From contig JBKBHI010000011.1 in the NCBI GenBank assembly GCA_046297835.1, positions 67,527 to 131,526 of the forward strand: a stretch of 64,000 nucleotides of DNA, read 5' to 3'. Shown one piece after another: positions 24,744 through 33,419 of this stretch (the stretch's first letter is position 1; each line of letters starts with the position of its first letter). The translations under genes were made by a program, and so were the position numbers. The DNA comes from CAMAVH01 sp046297835 (GTDB taxonomy: Bacteria > Pseudomonadota > Alphaproteobacteria > SMXQ01). The notes under the pieces are model-generated. The model saw only the letters and a list, made by a program, of their open reading frames with translations. It did no database searches and was not told where the DNA came from.

Positions 24744-26066
24744 ATGACCGACGAGATCGAACTCACCATCCAGAGCCTCGGCAGCGAAGGGGACGGCATC
24801 GCCACGCTGGCGCATGGCGGCAGCGACGGCGCGCGCGTCTATGTGCCCTTCGCCCTGCCCGGCGAGAAGGTGCGCGCGCGCGTGACGCCGACGCCGGACG
24901 GCTTGCGCGGCACCGTGCTGGAAATTCTCGAACGCTCGCCGGACCGCATCGTCCCGGCCTGCGCGAACTACATGAAATGCGGCGGCTGCGTCATGGAGCA
25001 TCTGGCGGCCGCGCCCTATGCGGCCTGGAAGCGCGCCATTCTTATCGAGGCGCTGGCCCATGCCGGGCTCGCCGATGTTTCGGTCGCCGATCTCGTCGCC
25101 GTGCCGCCGGCCTCGCGCCGCCGCGCGACCTTCTTCGCGCAAAGACCAACTCAAAATGGGCCGCAGAATGGCGCGGTGAAGCTCGGCTTTCAGGCGCGCG
25201 CCAGCCACGACGTCGTCGATCTTGCCGAATGCGCGGCGCTCTCTCCCGCGCTCGTCGCGCTGCTCAGCCCGCTGCGCGATCTGCTGGCGCGTCTCTTGCC
25301 GCCCGGCGGCCGCGCCGAAGCCATGCTCAACGAGCTGGACGACGGGCTCGATATTATTCTGCGCACGCCCGGAAAATTGCCGGTGCCGTTCCGCCAGATG
25401 CTCGCGGAATTCGCGGGCGCGCGAAACCTGCTGCGCGTCTCCTGGCAGTCGCTCAACGCCGCCGGCCCCGTCGGCACGCCCGAGCCTATCGTCACGCGCC
25501 GCCCGGCGCTGGTCAGCTTCGCTAAAGCGCGCGTGGCCTTGCCGCCGGGCGCGTTCCTGCAAGCGACCAAGATCGGCGAAAACCTGATGGTCGAAGCGGT
25601 GCTCGCGGCGTTCAAAGGCGCGAAGGTCAAGCGTATCGCCGATCTGTTCTGCGGCGCAGGCGCGTTCAGCTTCCCCCTCGTCGCCATCGCGCCGGTGCTC
25701 GCGGTCGACGGCGACGCCGGCCTGGTCGGCGCGTTGCGCAAGGCGGCCGACGTCGCCGGCATCGGCAACAAGCTGGCGACCGAGACGCGCGATCTGATGA
25801 AGCGGCCGCTGATCGCCGACGATCTCAAGAAGTTCGATGCAGTGCTGTTCGATCCGCCGCGCGCCGGCGCGGCCTCCCAGGCGGGCCGTCTGGCCGCTTC
25901 GAAGATCCCGCTAGTCGTCGCCGTATCGTGCAACCCGGCCAGTTTCGCGCGCGACGCCAAGTTGCTGGTCGATGGCGGCTATCGCCTCGATTCGGTCCTG
26001 CCGGTCGATCAATTCCTGTGGACGCCGCACCTCGAAGTGGTTGGCGTGTTCCGCAAGGGAAAGTAG
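24744..26066 (+). CDS. TrmA/RlmD-type SAM-dependent RNA (uracil-5) methyltransferase
   Basis: A 440-residue protein. A TRAM RNA-binding domain covers about residues 1-60. Cysteines in CANYMKCGGCVMEHL belong to the usual iron-sulfur cluster site. The C-terminal Rossmann domain has the SAM motif IADLFCGAGAFSFPL, FDPPRAGA, and the catalytic cysteine in VAVSCNPASFARDA. It methylates uridine C5 in rRNA or tRNA; RlmD (U1939-type) or RlmC are most likely, but the target cannot be fixed. Confidence 0.9.
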   Translation: MTDEIELTIQSLGSEGDGIATLAHGGSDGARVYVPFALPGEKVRARVTPTPDGLRGTVLEILERSPDRIVPACANYMKCGGCVMEHLAAAPYAAWKRAILIEALAHAGLADVSVADLVAVPPASRRRATFFAQRPTQNGPQNGAVKLGFQARASHDVVDLAECAALSPALVALLSPLRDLLARLLPPGGRAEAMLNELDDGLDIILRTPGKLPVPFRQMLAEFAGARNLLRVSWQSLNAAGPVGTPEPIVTRRPALVSFAKARVALPPGAFLQATKIGENLMVEAVLAAFKGAKVKRIADLFCGAGAFSFPLVAIAPVLAVDGDAGLVGALRKAADVAGIGNKLATETRDLMKRPLIADDLKKFDAVLFDPPRAGAASQAGRLAASKIPLVVAVSCNPASFARDAKLLVDGGYRLDSVLPVDQFLWTPHLEVVGVFRKGK

Positions 26067-26080
26067 AGACTGTTTTCATT

Positions 26081-26109
26081 GTCATGGCCGGGACAAGTGC
26101 GGGCATGAC
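26081..26109. repeat. REP-like imperfect palindrome
   Basis: GTCATGGCCGGGACAAGTGCGGGCATGAC (shown here only to define the two arms GTCATGGCCGG and CGGGCATGAC) lies 14 bases after the methyltransferase stop. It resembles the GTCATGGCCGGG...CCCGGCCATGAC repeats common between genes in alphaproteobacteria. Confidence 0.6.
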
Positions 26110-26194
26110 GTATGGTTAGATTTGTCTCCCTGTTGACCGATCCCGGTACGCCCGATATGCAGAGCGTCAACGAATAAAATCAGGGGAGAGCGAC

Positions 26195-27175
26195 ATGCGC
26201 ATCTGCATTTTCGGCGCCGGCGCCATCGGCGGCTTCATGGGCGCGGAACTGGCGCTGGCCGGGGCCGATGTGACCTTGGTCGCGCGCGGGCCGCATCTCG
26301 CCGCCATGCAGAAGAACGGCCTCAAGCTCATCCGCGACGGCCAGGAGAAAGTCGCCAAGGTGCGCGTCGTCGAGACCGCCGCCGAAGCCGGGCCGCAGGA
26401 TTTCGTCGTCATCACGCTCAAGGCCCATTCGGTGCCGCCTGTGGTGCCGACGCTCCAGCCGCTGCTCGGGCCGGACACGGCCGTCGTCTGGGGCGTCAAC
26501 GGCGTGCCCTGGTGGTATTTCTACGGCCTCGACTCGCCGCTGAAGGATACGCGGCTCGCCAGCGTCGATCCGGGCGACGTCCAATGGAACGGGCTTGGTC
26601 CGCAGCGCATGATCGGCTGCGTCGTCTATCCCGCCTGCGAAGTGACCGAGCCGGGCGTGGTGCAGCATATCGAGGGCGACCGCTTCACCCTCGGCGAGCC
26701 GAGCGGCGAGAAGACCGCGCGCGTCGCGGCCCTGTCCGAAGCTTTGGTCAAGGCCGGGCTGAAAGCGCCGGTGCGTCCGCGCATCCGCGACGAGATCTGG
26801 ATCAAGCTGTGGGGCAATCTCTGCTTCAATCCGATCAGCGCGCTGACCCATGCGACGCTCGACGTTATCGCCACCGAGCCGGGCACGCGCGCCGTCGCGC
26901 GCGCCATGATGCTCGAGGCGCAGGCCATCGGCGAGAAGCTCGGCGTGAAATTCGGCATCGATGTCGATAAGCGCATCGCCGGCGCGGCCGGCGTCGGCGC
27001 GCACAAGACCTCCATGTTGCAGGATTTGGAACGCGGCCGGCCGATGGAGATCGACGCGCTGGTCACGGCGGTGCAGGAGATGGGCCGTCTCGTCGATGTG
27101 CCGACGCCGACGGTGGACACCGTGCTGGCGCTGATTCGCCAGCGCGCGACGGTGGCCGGGCTTTATCGCGCCTGA
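26195..27175 (+). CDS. 2-dehydropantoate 2-reductase-like (ketopantoate reductase) protein
   Basis: A 326-residue NADPH-dependent dehydrogenase of the ApbA/PanE family. The dinucleotide motif is IFGAGAIGGFMGAELALAGADV, and the C-terminal helical domain contains IWIKLWGNLCFNPISALTHA with the catalytic lysine and asparagine typical of PanE, and HKTSMLQDLERGRPMEIDAL. Ketopantoate reduction for pantothenate/CoA is the reference activity, but many paralogues act on other 2-oxoacids. GGGGAGAG precedes the ATG. It stands alone. Confidence 0.85.
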   Translation: MRICIFGAGAIGGFMGAELALAGADVTLVARGPHLAAMQKNGLKLIRDGQEKVAKVRVVETAAEAGPQDFVVITLKAHSVPPVVPTLQPLLGPDTAVVWGVNGVPWWYFYGLDSPLKDTRLASVDPGDVQWNGLGPQRMIGCVVYPACEVTEPGVVQHIEGDRFTLGEPSGEKTARVAALSEALVKAGLKAPVRPRIRDEIWIKLWGNLCFNPISALTHATLDVIATEPGTRAVARAMMLEAQAIGEKLGVKFGIDVDKRIAGAAGVGAHKTSMLQDLERGRPMEIDALVTAVQEMGRLVDVPTPTVDTVLALIRQRATVAGLYRA

Positions 27176-27263
27176 AGCGGATTTCGCCGCGGATTCAGGC
27201 GGATTTTAATGGCCGGAACGCTGGCCGCGCGCGCCCGCGCCATGCTAAAAAAGAGCCAATCAA

Positions 27264-27291
27264 GACGCCGTCTCGGGCGCGTCATTTTTTT
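27264..27291 (+). terminator. Possible weak terminator between the PanE-like and hydrolase genes
   Basis: GACGC (27264-27268) can pair with GCGTC (27279-27283), followed by ATTTTTTT. The stem is short, and the T-run merges into the ribosome-binding region of the next gene. Confidence 0.45.
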
Positions 27292-27304
27292 AGGGAGATA
27301 GATC

Positions 27305-28195
27305 ATGGCCACGGCCCTTCAGGACACTTTGCGCGCCGACGTGCAGGACAAGTTCGTCACCATCGACGGGCTGCGCATCCGCTATATCGAGGAAGGCCAG
27401 GGCAAGCCGGTGGTTTGCCTGCATGGCGCGTCGCTGGGTTCCTCGGCCGACGTGTTCCGCCGCAACATGGGGCCGCTGGCGCGCGGCGGCCTGCGCGTCA
27501 TCGCCTTTGACCAGCCGGGCTTCGGCCTGTCCGACAATCCGGAAGATCATGGCGCGGGCCTGCGCAAGAAGATGGTGACGAAATTCATCGACGCGCTCGG
27601 CCTGGGCAAAGCGGCGCTCCTCGCCCATTCGCAGGCCGGCAACGCGGCGGTGCAGATCGCGCTCGCCGAGCCGGAGCGCGTCAGCCATGTCGTCGTGCTC
27701 GGCACCGGCAGCCTCTTGCCGCCGCTCGAAACCAAGCCCGACGCCGGCGCCGACCGCCAGGCCGCCGTGCAGCAGCGCTTGGAGCGCCGCATGGCCGCCT
27801 CGGAACCGACCATCGAAGACACGCGCAAGCTGCTGGAAGCCAATCTGTTCCATCATGAGCTGATCACGCCCGACGAGCTGGAACTGCGCCACAAGCATAG
27901 CGTCGGCAAAAATTTCGCCGCCTTCGTCGCGCGCAACGAGCTGGCGGAAACGAACAAGGCGAAGGCCAAGGACAAGACCGGCCCCGAGGCGTGGGAGACG
28001 CTGAGCGAGCTGAAAATGCCGCTGCTCCTGATCTACGGCAAGAACGACCGCGCCAACGCCTTCGAGAAGGCCACGCTGCTGAAAGAACGCCGGCCGCAGC
28101 TCAATCTGCACATCGTCGACGGCTGCAAGCATCTCGTGCCATGGGACGCCGCCGACGATGTGCATCGCCTCGCCGTGCCGTTCCTGCAGAAGTAA
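27305..28195 (+). CDS. Alpha/beta hydrolase
   Basis: A 296-residue alpha/beta-hydrolase-fold protein. The oxyanion-hole segment is VCLHGASLGSS, the nucleophile elbow is LAHSQAGN with the serine, and the histidine is in DGCKHLVPWD near the C-terminus. It resembles meta-cleavage product hydrolases and carboxylesterases. The next gene, 6 bases downstream, is a fumarylacetoacetate hydrolase family member; together they suggest breakdown of a carbon-carbon bond in a ring-derived or oxoacid substrate, which is an inference. Confidence 0.8.
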   Translation: MATALQDTLRADVQDKFVTIDGLRIRYIEEGQGKPVVCLHGASLGSSADVFRRNMGPLARGGLRVIAFDQPGFGLSDNPEDHGAGLRKKMVTKFIDALGLGKAALLAHSQAGNAAVQIALAEPERVSHVVVLGTGSLLPPLETKPDAGADRQAAVQQRLERRMAASEPTIEDTRKLLEANLFHHELITPDELELRHKHSVGKNFAAFVARNELAETNKAKAKDKTGPEAWETLSELKMPLLLIYGKNDRANAFEKATLLKERRPQLNLHIVDGCKHLVPWDAADDVHRLAVPFLQK

Positions 28196-28201
28196 CCGGC
28201 C

Positions 28202-28969
28202 ATGACGCTTTGGCTGCGCTTCGCGCGGGACGGCCGCGAGGGCTTCGGCACGCTCGACGGCGAGACGATCGCGGTCCATCAGGGCGACATGTTCGGCGCG
28301 AACGCGCCGACCGGCGAGACGCTGGCGCTTGCCGATGTGACGCTGCTGACGCCCTCGGCGCCGCAGAAGATGGTCTGCCTGTGGAACAATTCGCGCGCGG
28401 TGGCGGCGAAAAACAACCTCGCCGAGCCGCCCGAGCCGCTCTATTTCCTCAAAGCGCCGACGGCTTATCTGGCGCACGGCCAGACCATTCCGCGCCCCGC
28501 CAGCTATGACGGCCGCGTGATCTACGAAGCCGAACTCGGCATCGTTATCGGCAAGCGCTGTTCGGGCGCGGACGAGGCGGCGGCCCAGGCCGCGATCTTC
28601 GGCTACACCTGCGTCAACGACGTGACCGCGCTCGAATTGCTGTTCAAGGACGCGTCCTTTCCGCAATGGACGCGGGCCAAGAATTTCGACGGGTTCGGCC
28701 CGTTCGGCCCGGCGATCGCGACCGGACTCGATCCGGCGGCGATCACGGTGAAGGCGTTGCTCGACGGACGCGAACGCCAGAGCCAGGCCGTCGCCGACAT
28801 GTTCTTCGCGCCGGCCCGGCTGGTCAGCCTGATTTCGCGCGACCTGACGCTGGTGCCCGGCGACGTCATCGCCTGCGGCACGACAGTCGGCGCGCTACCG
28901 ATGAAGCCGGGCGCGAAGATCGAGATCGCCATCGAAGGCGTCGGCGTCCTGTCCAACGTGATGGGCTAA
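28202..28969 (+). CDS. Fumarylacetoacetate hydrolase-family protein
   Basis: A 255-residue protein of the FAH fold. Metal-binding acidic residues are in VIYEAELGIVIGKRC, followed by GYTCVNDVTALELL and a CGTTVGALPMKPGAKIEIAIEGVGVL C-terminal strand region (the GT and G residues are conserved). Such enzymes act as 2-hydroxyhepta-2,4-dienedioate isomerases, acylpyruvases or oxaloacetate decarboxylases. The partner alpha/beta hydrolase lies just upstream. Specific substrate unknown. Confidence 0.85.
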   Translation: MTLWLRFARDGREGFGTLDGETIAVHQGDMFGANAPTGETLALADVTLLTPSAPQKMVCLWNNSRAVAAKNNLAEPPEPLYFLKAPTAYLAHGQTIPRPASYDGRVIYEAELGIVIGKRCSGADEAAAQAAIFGYTCVNDVTALELLFKDASFPQWTRAKNFDGFGPFGPAIATGLDPAAITVKALLDGRERQSQAVADMFFAPARLVSLISRDLTLVPGDVIACGTTVGALPMKPGAKIEIAIEGVGVLSNVMG

Positions 28970-29280
28970 TCGCCGGGCAGGTGGCGCGCGAGGACGAGCG
29001 CGAGCTCGACGATGCGCAGGCAAGACAGCGCGAAGCTCGCCCATAAGGCGAGACGTTGTTCGATCATGATATGCCGCCATAAAAAAACCACGCCCGCCGA
29101 TCGTTCGGCGTTGCGTGGCGGGGAAGGGACGGGAATGCGTGCGGCGACGCGCAGCTTTCCTCGTTAGTCTGTTCACGTTATGTTTTTTGCAAAGCCCGCG
29201 CAATCCGCCGCAAGAAGCTATTCGATTGGCGTCCTGGTTGTGGAACTGGCATCTTGCGGGAACGCAGAGAAGGAATTCCC
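28970..29280. other. Intergenic region with a minus-strand terminator and no clear gene
   Basis: About 310 bases between the FAH-family and META-domain genes. It contains a strong hairpin that would terminate minus-strand transcripts, although no minus-strand gene precedes it. A 33-codon minus ORF at 28966-29067 (starting MIEQRLALW) lacks a ribosome-binding site and I do not call it. The right part (29160-29250) holds AT-rich patches and probably the promoter of the META gene. Confidence 0.5.
29081..29118 (-). terminator. Orphan rho-independent terminator on the minus strand
   Basis: Read on the minus strand: CCACGC and CGCCG, a loop, then CGGCG and GCGTGG, followed by seven Ts. The two stem blocks are separated by a small internal loop. 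It may end a small RNA transcribed from within 29119-29280, since no minus-strand coding gene lies upstream. Confidence 0.7.
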
Positions 29281-29703
29281 ATGAAGACGATTTTCGCCGC
29301 CGTCATGTTGTGCGCGCTCGCGGCCTGCGCGTCGCGCGAGACCGCGTCGACCGCCGCGGATAGTGCGCCGCTTGTCGGCACGCGCTGGGTGCTGACCAAG
29401 CTTGGGGACACCACCGTCGCACCGGCCGAGCGCGAGGCGTTCCTGACCTTGCAGGCGAGCGATCAGCGCGCCAGCGGCTATGCCGGCTGCAACATGTTCG
29501 CCGGCCCCTATCAGCTCGCCGGCGACAAATTGAGCTTCGGCCCGCTCGCCATGACGCGGATGGCCTGCCCGCCGCCGGGCATGGCCGTCGAAGGCGGCTA
29601 CGCCAACGCGCTGCGCGGCGCGAAAGCCTACACGGTCGCCGGCCGCACGATGACGCTCATGGATGACGCCGGAAAATCGCTGGCGACCTTCGTGGCGAAA
29701 TAG
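29281..29703 (+). CDS. META-domain (HslJ-like) lipoprotein
   Basis: A 140-residue exported lipoprotein. The signal peptide ends in the lipobox ALAAC (Cys17 or near), and the mature part has the META/DUF306 pattern LVGTRWVLTKLG, GYAGCNMFAGPY and MTRMACPPP, seen in HslJ and related envelope proteins. The function is poorly known; HslJ has been linked to stress and novobiocin tolerance. AAGGAA precedes the ATG at 29281. A 17-base tandem duplication overlaps its stop. Confidence 0.85.
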   Translation: MKTIFAAVMLCALAACASRETASTAADSAPLVGTRWVLTKLGDTTVAPAEREAFLTLQASDQRASGYAGCNMFAGPYQLAGDKLSFGPLAMTRMACPPPGMAVEGGYANALRGAKAYTVAGRTMTLMDDAGKSLATFVAK

Positions 29704-29727
29704 TCGGCGCGGCGAAATAGTCGGCGC
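29694..29727 (+). repeat. 17-base tandem duplication over the META gene stop
   Basis: GGCGAAATAGTCGGCGC occurs twice in direct succession. The first copy contains the TAG stop codon of the META gene. Confidence 0.95.
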
Positions 29728-29737
29728 GGCGGCAACG

Positions 29738-29767
29738 AAAAAGGGGAGCCCTTCGGCTCCCCTTTTT
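29738..29767. terminator. Bidirectional terminator
   Basis: AAAAA, then GGGGAGCC, loop CTTC, GGCTCCCC and TTTTT. It can end both the META gene (plus) and the small gene at 29785-30057 (minus). Confidence 0.95.
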
Positions 29768-29784
29768 GCTGCGCGATGCGCGCA

Positions 29785-30057
29785 TCAGCGTTGCTGGCAG
29801 GTGAAGAACTTGGCCGTGTCGCCGGCGTCCATCGTCATGACGAGGCGTTGCTGCTGCGCGCAGGCGATGACCGCGGTTTCGCCGACCGCGACTTCCATCA
29901 CGGCCTGCCTGCCGCCGAGCATGCCGCTGCCGCCGATGCCGCCGCTGACGCGCTCGCTGCACACCGCGGCGATGGCCGGCAGGGCCGCGGCGACGGCGAG
30001 CCCGCCGGCGATCCCGATGATCAGGCCGAAACCGCAACTGCCGAAAAAGCGTTTCAT
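29785..30057 (-). CDS. Small exported or membrane-anchored protein of unknown function
   Basis: A 90-residue protein. Residues about 4-30 are strongly hydrophobic (GLIIGIAGGLAVAAALPAIA) and may be a signal peptide or anchor, followed by a glycine-rich stretch. It has four cysteines (positions about 8, 33, 66 and 87), the last near the C-terminus in FFTCQQR. I do not recognise a family. It shares a bidirectional terminator with the META lipoprotein gene and starts about 50 bases from the 3' end of aroC, on the same strand. Confidence 0.6.
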   Translation of the reverse strand: MKRFFGSCGFGLIIGIAGGLAVAAALPAIAAVCSERVSGGIGGSGMLGGRQAVMEVAVGETAVIACAQQQRLVMTMDAGDTAKFFTCQQR

Positions 30058-30105
30058 GCGAAATCTCCCGTCATGATGGCCGCGCGCGACGGCGCTGGAA
30101 CAAGC

Positions 30106-31191
30106 TTAGCCGCCGACTTGGCCCCGGTGGCGCAGGTAATGGTCGGCCAGCACGCAGGCGAGCATGGCTTCGCCGACCGGCACGGCGCGGATGCCGACGC
30201 AGGGGTCGTGGCGCCCCTTGGTGACGACCTCGGTGTCGTTGCCGTGGATGTCCACGGTGCGGCGCGGCGTCAGGATCGAGCTGGTCGGTTTCACCGCGAA
30301 GCGCACGACGATGTCCTGGCCGGTGGAGATGCCGCCGAGAATGCCGCCCGCCTGGTTCGACAGGAAGTCGATCGCGCCGGCCTTCATGCGCATCTCGTCG
30401 GCGTTCTCGTCGCCCATCAGGGAGGCGGCGCCCATGCCCGCGCCGATCTCGACGCCCTTCACCGCGTTGATGCTCATCATGGCGGCGGCCAGATCCGCGT
30501 CGAGCTTGCCGTAGATCGGCGCGCCGAGGCCGGCGGGCACGCCGGAGGCGACCAACTCGATCATCGCGCCGACGCTGTTGCCGGCCTTGCGCACGCCGTC
30601 GAGATAGCTTTCCCAGCGCTGCGCCGCCTGGCGGTCGGGGCACCAGAAGGGATTGTCCTGCGTCGCGTCCCACTCCCAGCGCGCCCGGTCGATATGTTGC
30701 GCGCCCATCTGGACCAGCGCGCCGCGGATGACGAGCTTGTCGCCGAACGCGGTCTTGAGGATCTGGCGCGCGACGCCGCCGGCGGCGACGCGCATGGCCG
30801 TCTCGCGCGCCGACGAGCGCCCGCCGCCGCGATAATCGCGGATGCCGTATTTCTGGTGATAGGTCAGGTCGGCGTGGCCGGGGCGGAACTTGTCCTTGAT
30901 GTCGCCGTAGTCCTTCGAGCGCTGATCCTCGTTCTCGATGATCAGGCCGATCGAGGTGCCGGTGGTCTTGCTCTCGAACACGCCGGACTGGATGCGCACC
31001 GTGTCGCTTTCCTGGCGCTGGGTGACGAAGCGCGAGGTGCCGGGCTTGCGCTTCTCCAGCCAGACCTGCAGATCGTCCTCGCTCAGCGCGATGCCGGGCG
31101 GGCAGCCGTCGACCACGCAGCCGATCGCCGGCCCGTGGCTTTCGCCCCAGGTGGTGACGCGGAACAGATGGCCGAAGCTGTTGTGCGACAT
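30106..31191 (-). CDS. aroC: Chorismate synthase
   Basis: A 361-residue enzyme that converts EPSP to chorismate with reduced FMN, the last common step of aromatic amino-acid synthesis. Diagnostic segments are TWGESHGPAIGCVVDGCPPG at the N-terminus, DYRGGGRSSARETA in the centre and RHDPCVGIRAVPVGEAM near the end. It lies 13 bases after fabI on the same strand and may be cotranscribed with it. Confidence 0.97.
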   Translation of the reverse strand: MSHNSFGHLFRVTTWGESHGPAIGCVVDGCPPGIALSEDDLQVWLEKRKPGTSRFVTQRQESDTVRIQSGVFESKTTGTSIGLIIENEDQRSKDYGDIKDKFRPGHADLTYHQKYGIRDYRGGGRSSARETAMRVAAGGVARQILKTAFGDKLVIRGALVQMGAQHIDRARWEWDATQDNPFWCPDRQAAQRWESYLDGVRKAGNSVGAMIELVASGVPAGLGAPIYGKLDADLAAAMMSINAVKGVEIGAGMGAASLMGDENADEMRMKAGAIDFLSNQAGGILGGISTGQDIVVRFAVKPTSSILTPRRTVDIHGNDTEVVTKGRHDPCVGIRAVPVGEAMLACVLADHYLRHRGQVGG

Positions 31192-31204
31192 ATCGGACCG
31201 TGGC

Positions 31205-32017
31205 TCAAACCGTGGCGATGTCGGGCGCGTCCACGGCCTTCATGCCGACGACGTGGTAGCCGCAATCGACATGCAGCACTTCGCCGGTCACGCCGCTGCC
31301 GAGATCGCTGAGCAGGAACATGCCGGACTTGCCGACGTCCTCGATGGTGACGTTGCGCTTGAGCGGCGCGTTGTATTCGTTCCACTTGAGGATGTAGCGG
31401 AAGTCGCCGATGCCGGAGGCGGCCAGCGTCTTGATCGGGCCGGCCGAGATCGCGTTGACGCGGATGTTGCGGCCGCCGAGATCGACGGCGAGATAGCGCA
31501 CGCTGGCTTCGAGCGCGGCCTTGGCGACGCCCATCACGTTGTAATGCGGCGTGACCTTCTCGGCGCCGTAGTAGCTGAGCGTGACCATGCTGCCGCCCGA
31601 CGACATCATGGCCGCGGCTTTCTTCGCGACGGCGGTGAAGGAGTAGCAGGAGATGTTCAGGCTATTGGCGAAGTTGGCGGCCGACGTGTCGATATAGCCG
31701 CCCTTCAGCTCTTCCTTGTCCGAATAAGCGATGGCGTGGACGAGAAAGTCGAGCTTGCCCCAGCGCTTCTCCAGTTCGGCGAACGTGGCGTCGATGCTGG
31801 CGTCGTCGGTGACGTCGCAGGGCAGCAGAATGTCGGAGCCGATGCTTTGGGCCAGCGGCGCGACGCGCTTTTGCAGCGCTTCGCCCTGGTAGGTGAAGGC
31901 CAGGTCGGCGCCCTGGTCGGCTACGGCCTTGGCGATGCCCCAGGCGATCGACCGATCGTTGGCGACGCCCATGATCAGGCCTTTTTTACCGGCCATGAAG
32001 CCGCTGCTGCTCGTCAT
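31205..32017 (-). CDS. fabI: Enoyl-[acyl-carrier-protein] reductase (NADH)
   Basis: A 270-residue SDR-family enzyme catalysing the last reduction step of fatty-acid elongation and the target of triclosan-type inhibitors. The dinucleotide region is IMGVANDRSIAWGIAKA, and the Y-x6-K catalytic motif is within YGAEKVTPHYNVMGVAKAALEAS. I started at MTSSSGFMAG, the usual alphaproteobacterial start; the ORF extends upstream without family similarity. Confidence 0.96.
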   Translation of the reverse strand: MTSSSGFMAGKKGLIMGVANDRSIAWGIAKAVADQGADLAFTYQGEALQKRVAPLAQSIGSDILLPCDVTDDASIDATFAELEKRWGKLDFLVHAIAYSDKEELKGGYIDTSAANFANSLNISCYSFTAVAKKAAAMMSSGGSMVTLSYYGAEKVTPHYNVMGVAKAALEASVRYLAVDLGGRNIRVNAISAGPIKTLAASGIGDFRYILKWNEYNAPLKRNVTIEDVGKSGMFLLSDLGSGVTGEVLHVDCGYHVVGMKAVDAPDIATV

Positions 32018-32168
32018 TGATTCCTCATACGGACTGGACCCCCGGCCGGGGTGGAGGAGGGGCCGGAGACGGCCGTATGCTACACGAACCGCCGGAAAAT
32101 CAAAAGGTTGGGAGGCCGCTCGCGCCTGTGGAAAACCCCGCCGATTCGGGCTTCGCGCGGCGCGGCGC

Positions 32169-32498
32169 TCAGCCCTGGTCCACGTCGGCGAGGATGGCGG
32201 CGAGGTTGGAGCGGGCGGGCTCGGGCAGGTCATCGACGGCGGCGGCGACGCGGCGGAAGGTGACGTGCAGCACGTTGAGCTGGTCGACCAGCGACAGCAC
32301 GACCGGCACGGCCTCCTCGCCGATGGCGAGCTCGCGCGTCAGCTCGACGATAAAGCCGACGCGGGCGGCATCGACGTCCTCGAACGCATAGGCGTCGCCG
32401 TCGCGCGCCGGCGTCACCCAGCCTTCCTCGATCCACAGGGTCAGCGTCCGGCGGTCGATCCGGGCGCGTTCGAGAATCTCGTCGAATGAGAAGGGCAT
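32169..32498 (-). CDS. cbpM: Chaperone modulator CbpM-like (MerR-type HTH)
   Basis: A 109-residue protein with a MerR-like N-terminal helix-turn-helix (RIDRRTLTLWIEEGWVTP) and a helical C-terminus, as in CbpM/YccV proteins that bind and inhibit the J-domain of CbpA. It lies 9 bases downstream of the cbpA-like gene on the same strand, the conserved arrangement for the pair. The link to CbpA rests on this gene order and on the MerR-like pattern. Confidence 0.82.
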   Translation of the reverse strand: MPFSFDEILERARIDRRTLTLWIEEGWVTPARDGDAYAFEDVDAARVGFIVELTRELAIGEEAVPVVLSLVDQLNVLHVTFRRVAAAVDDLPEPARSNLAAILADVDQG

Positions 32499-32507
32499 GA
32501 TCCGCTC

Positions 32508-33386
32508 CTATTTCGCGCCTTGCTTGGCCCAGTCTTCGAGGACTTTGCGCAAGGACTCGTCGTCCGGCACGCTCACGAGCAGGCGCACGAAATGGTCGCC
32601 GCGCGTTCCGCCGCGCGCCGGCACGCCTTTGCCTTTGAGGCGCAGCGTCGCGCCGCTGTTCGCGCCTTTCGGCACCTTCATCGACACCGGCCCGTCGAGC
32701 GTGTCGACCGACACCGAGCCGCCGAGCACCGCGTCGCGCAACGGCACCTTCACTTCGGAATGGATGTCGTTGTCTTTGCGCGTCAGCACCGGATCGGGCT
32801 CCACCGCGATCTCGACGAAGGCGTCGCCGGCTTGCGCGCCGCGCTGGCCGGCCTGGCCCTGGCCTTTCAGGCGCAGCTTTTGGCCGTCGCTGGTGCCGGG
32901 CGGGATCGACAGGTCGAGCGTCTTGCCGCTGGCCAGGCGCACATTCTTCTTCGCGCCAAGCGCCGCCTCGCGAAAGCCGACCGACAGCTTGTAGTTCACG
33001 TCGGCGCCGGCGAAGCCCGGCGCGGCGCGGCCGCGCCGGCTGCCGAACAGCTCCGAGAAAATATCGTCGCCGGAGAACATGTCGTCCATCTTGAAGCGGC
33101 CTTGGTATTTGCCGCCGCTTGCCCCGGCGCCCGCGCCGCCGAAACCGCTGCGCGCGCGCATGTCCGCGCCGCTGGCGTCGATCTCGCCGCGGTCGAAGCG
33201 CGCGCGCTTGTCGGCGTCCGACAGGAAATCGTAGGCCGCCGATACTTCGGAAAACTGCTCGGCCTTCTTGGCGTTGCCCGGATTGAGGTCCGGGTGCAGC
33301 GTCTTGGCCAGCTTGCGGTAAGCCTTCTTGATGTCGTCGGCGCTCGCCGTCTTAGCCACGCCGAGCACCTGATACGGATCTTTCAT
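32508..33386 (-). CDS. cbpA: DnaJ-family co-chaperone CbpA-like
   Basis: A 292-residue J-protein. The J-domain (residues 1-70) contains the HPD motif in LHPDLNPGN, followed by a Gly/Ala-rich linker and the C-terminal substrate-binding domains (VNYKLSVGFREAALG, LDLSIPPGTSDGQKLRL). The zinc-finger cysteines of DnaJ are missing, which fits CbpA. It stimulates DnaK; CbpM next to it probably controls it. Two direct repeats lie upstream of the start. Confidence 0.93.
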   Translation of the reverse strand: MKDPYQVLGVAKTASADDIKKAYRKLAKTLHPDLNPGNAKKAEQFSEVSAAYDFLSDADKRARFDRGEIDASGADMRARSGFGGAGAGASGGKYQGRFKMDDMFSGDDIFSELFGSRRGRAAPGFAGADVNYKLSVGFREAALGAKKNVRLASGKTLDLSIPPGTSDGQKLRLKGQGQAGQRGAQAGDAFVEIAVEPDPVLTRKDNDIHSEVKVPLRDAVLGGSVSVDTLDGPVSMKVPKGANSGATLRLKGKGVPARGGTRGDHFVRLLVSVPDDESLRKVLEDWAKQGAK

Positions 33387-33419
33387 CGCCCAAATCCTCG
33401 CTGCCGCCCTTCACGCGGG

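Noticed and set aside
28966..29067. A 33-codon minus-strand hydrophobic ORF starting MIEQRLALW
   Set aside because: No ribosome-binding site, overlaps the FAH-family stop, and lies just downstream of a terminator on its own strand.
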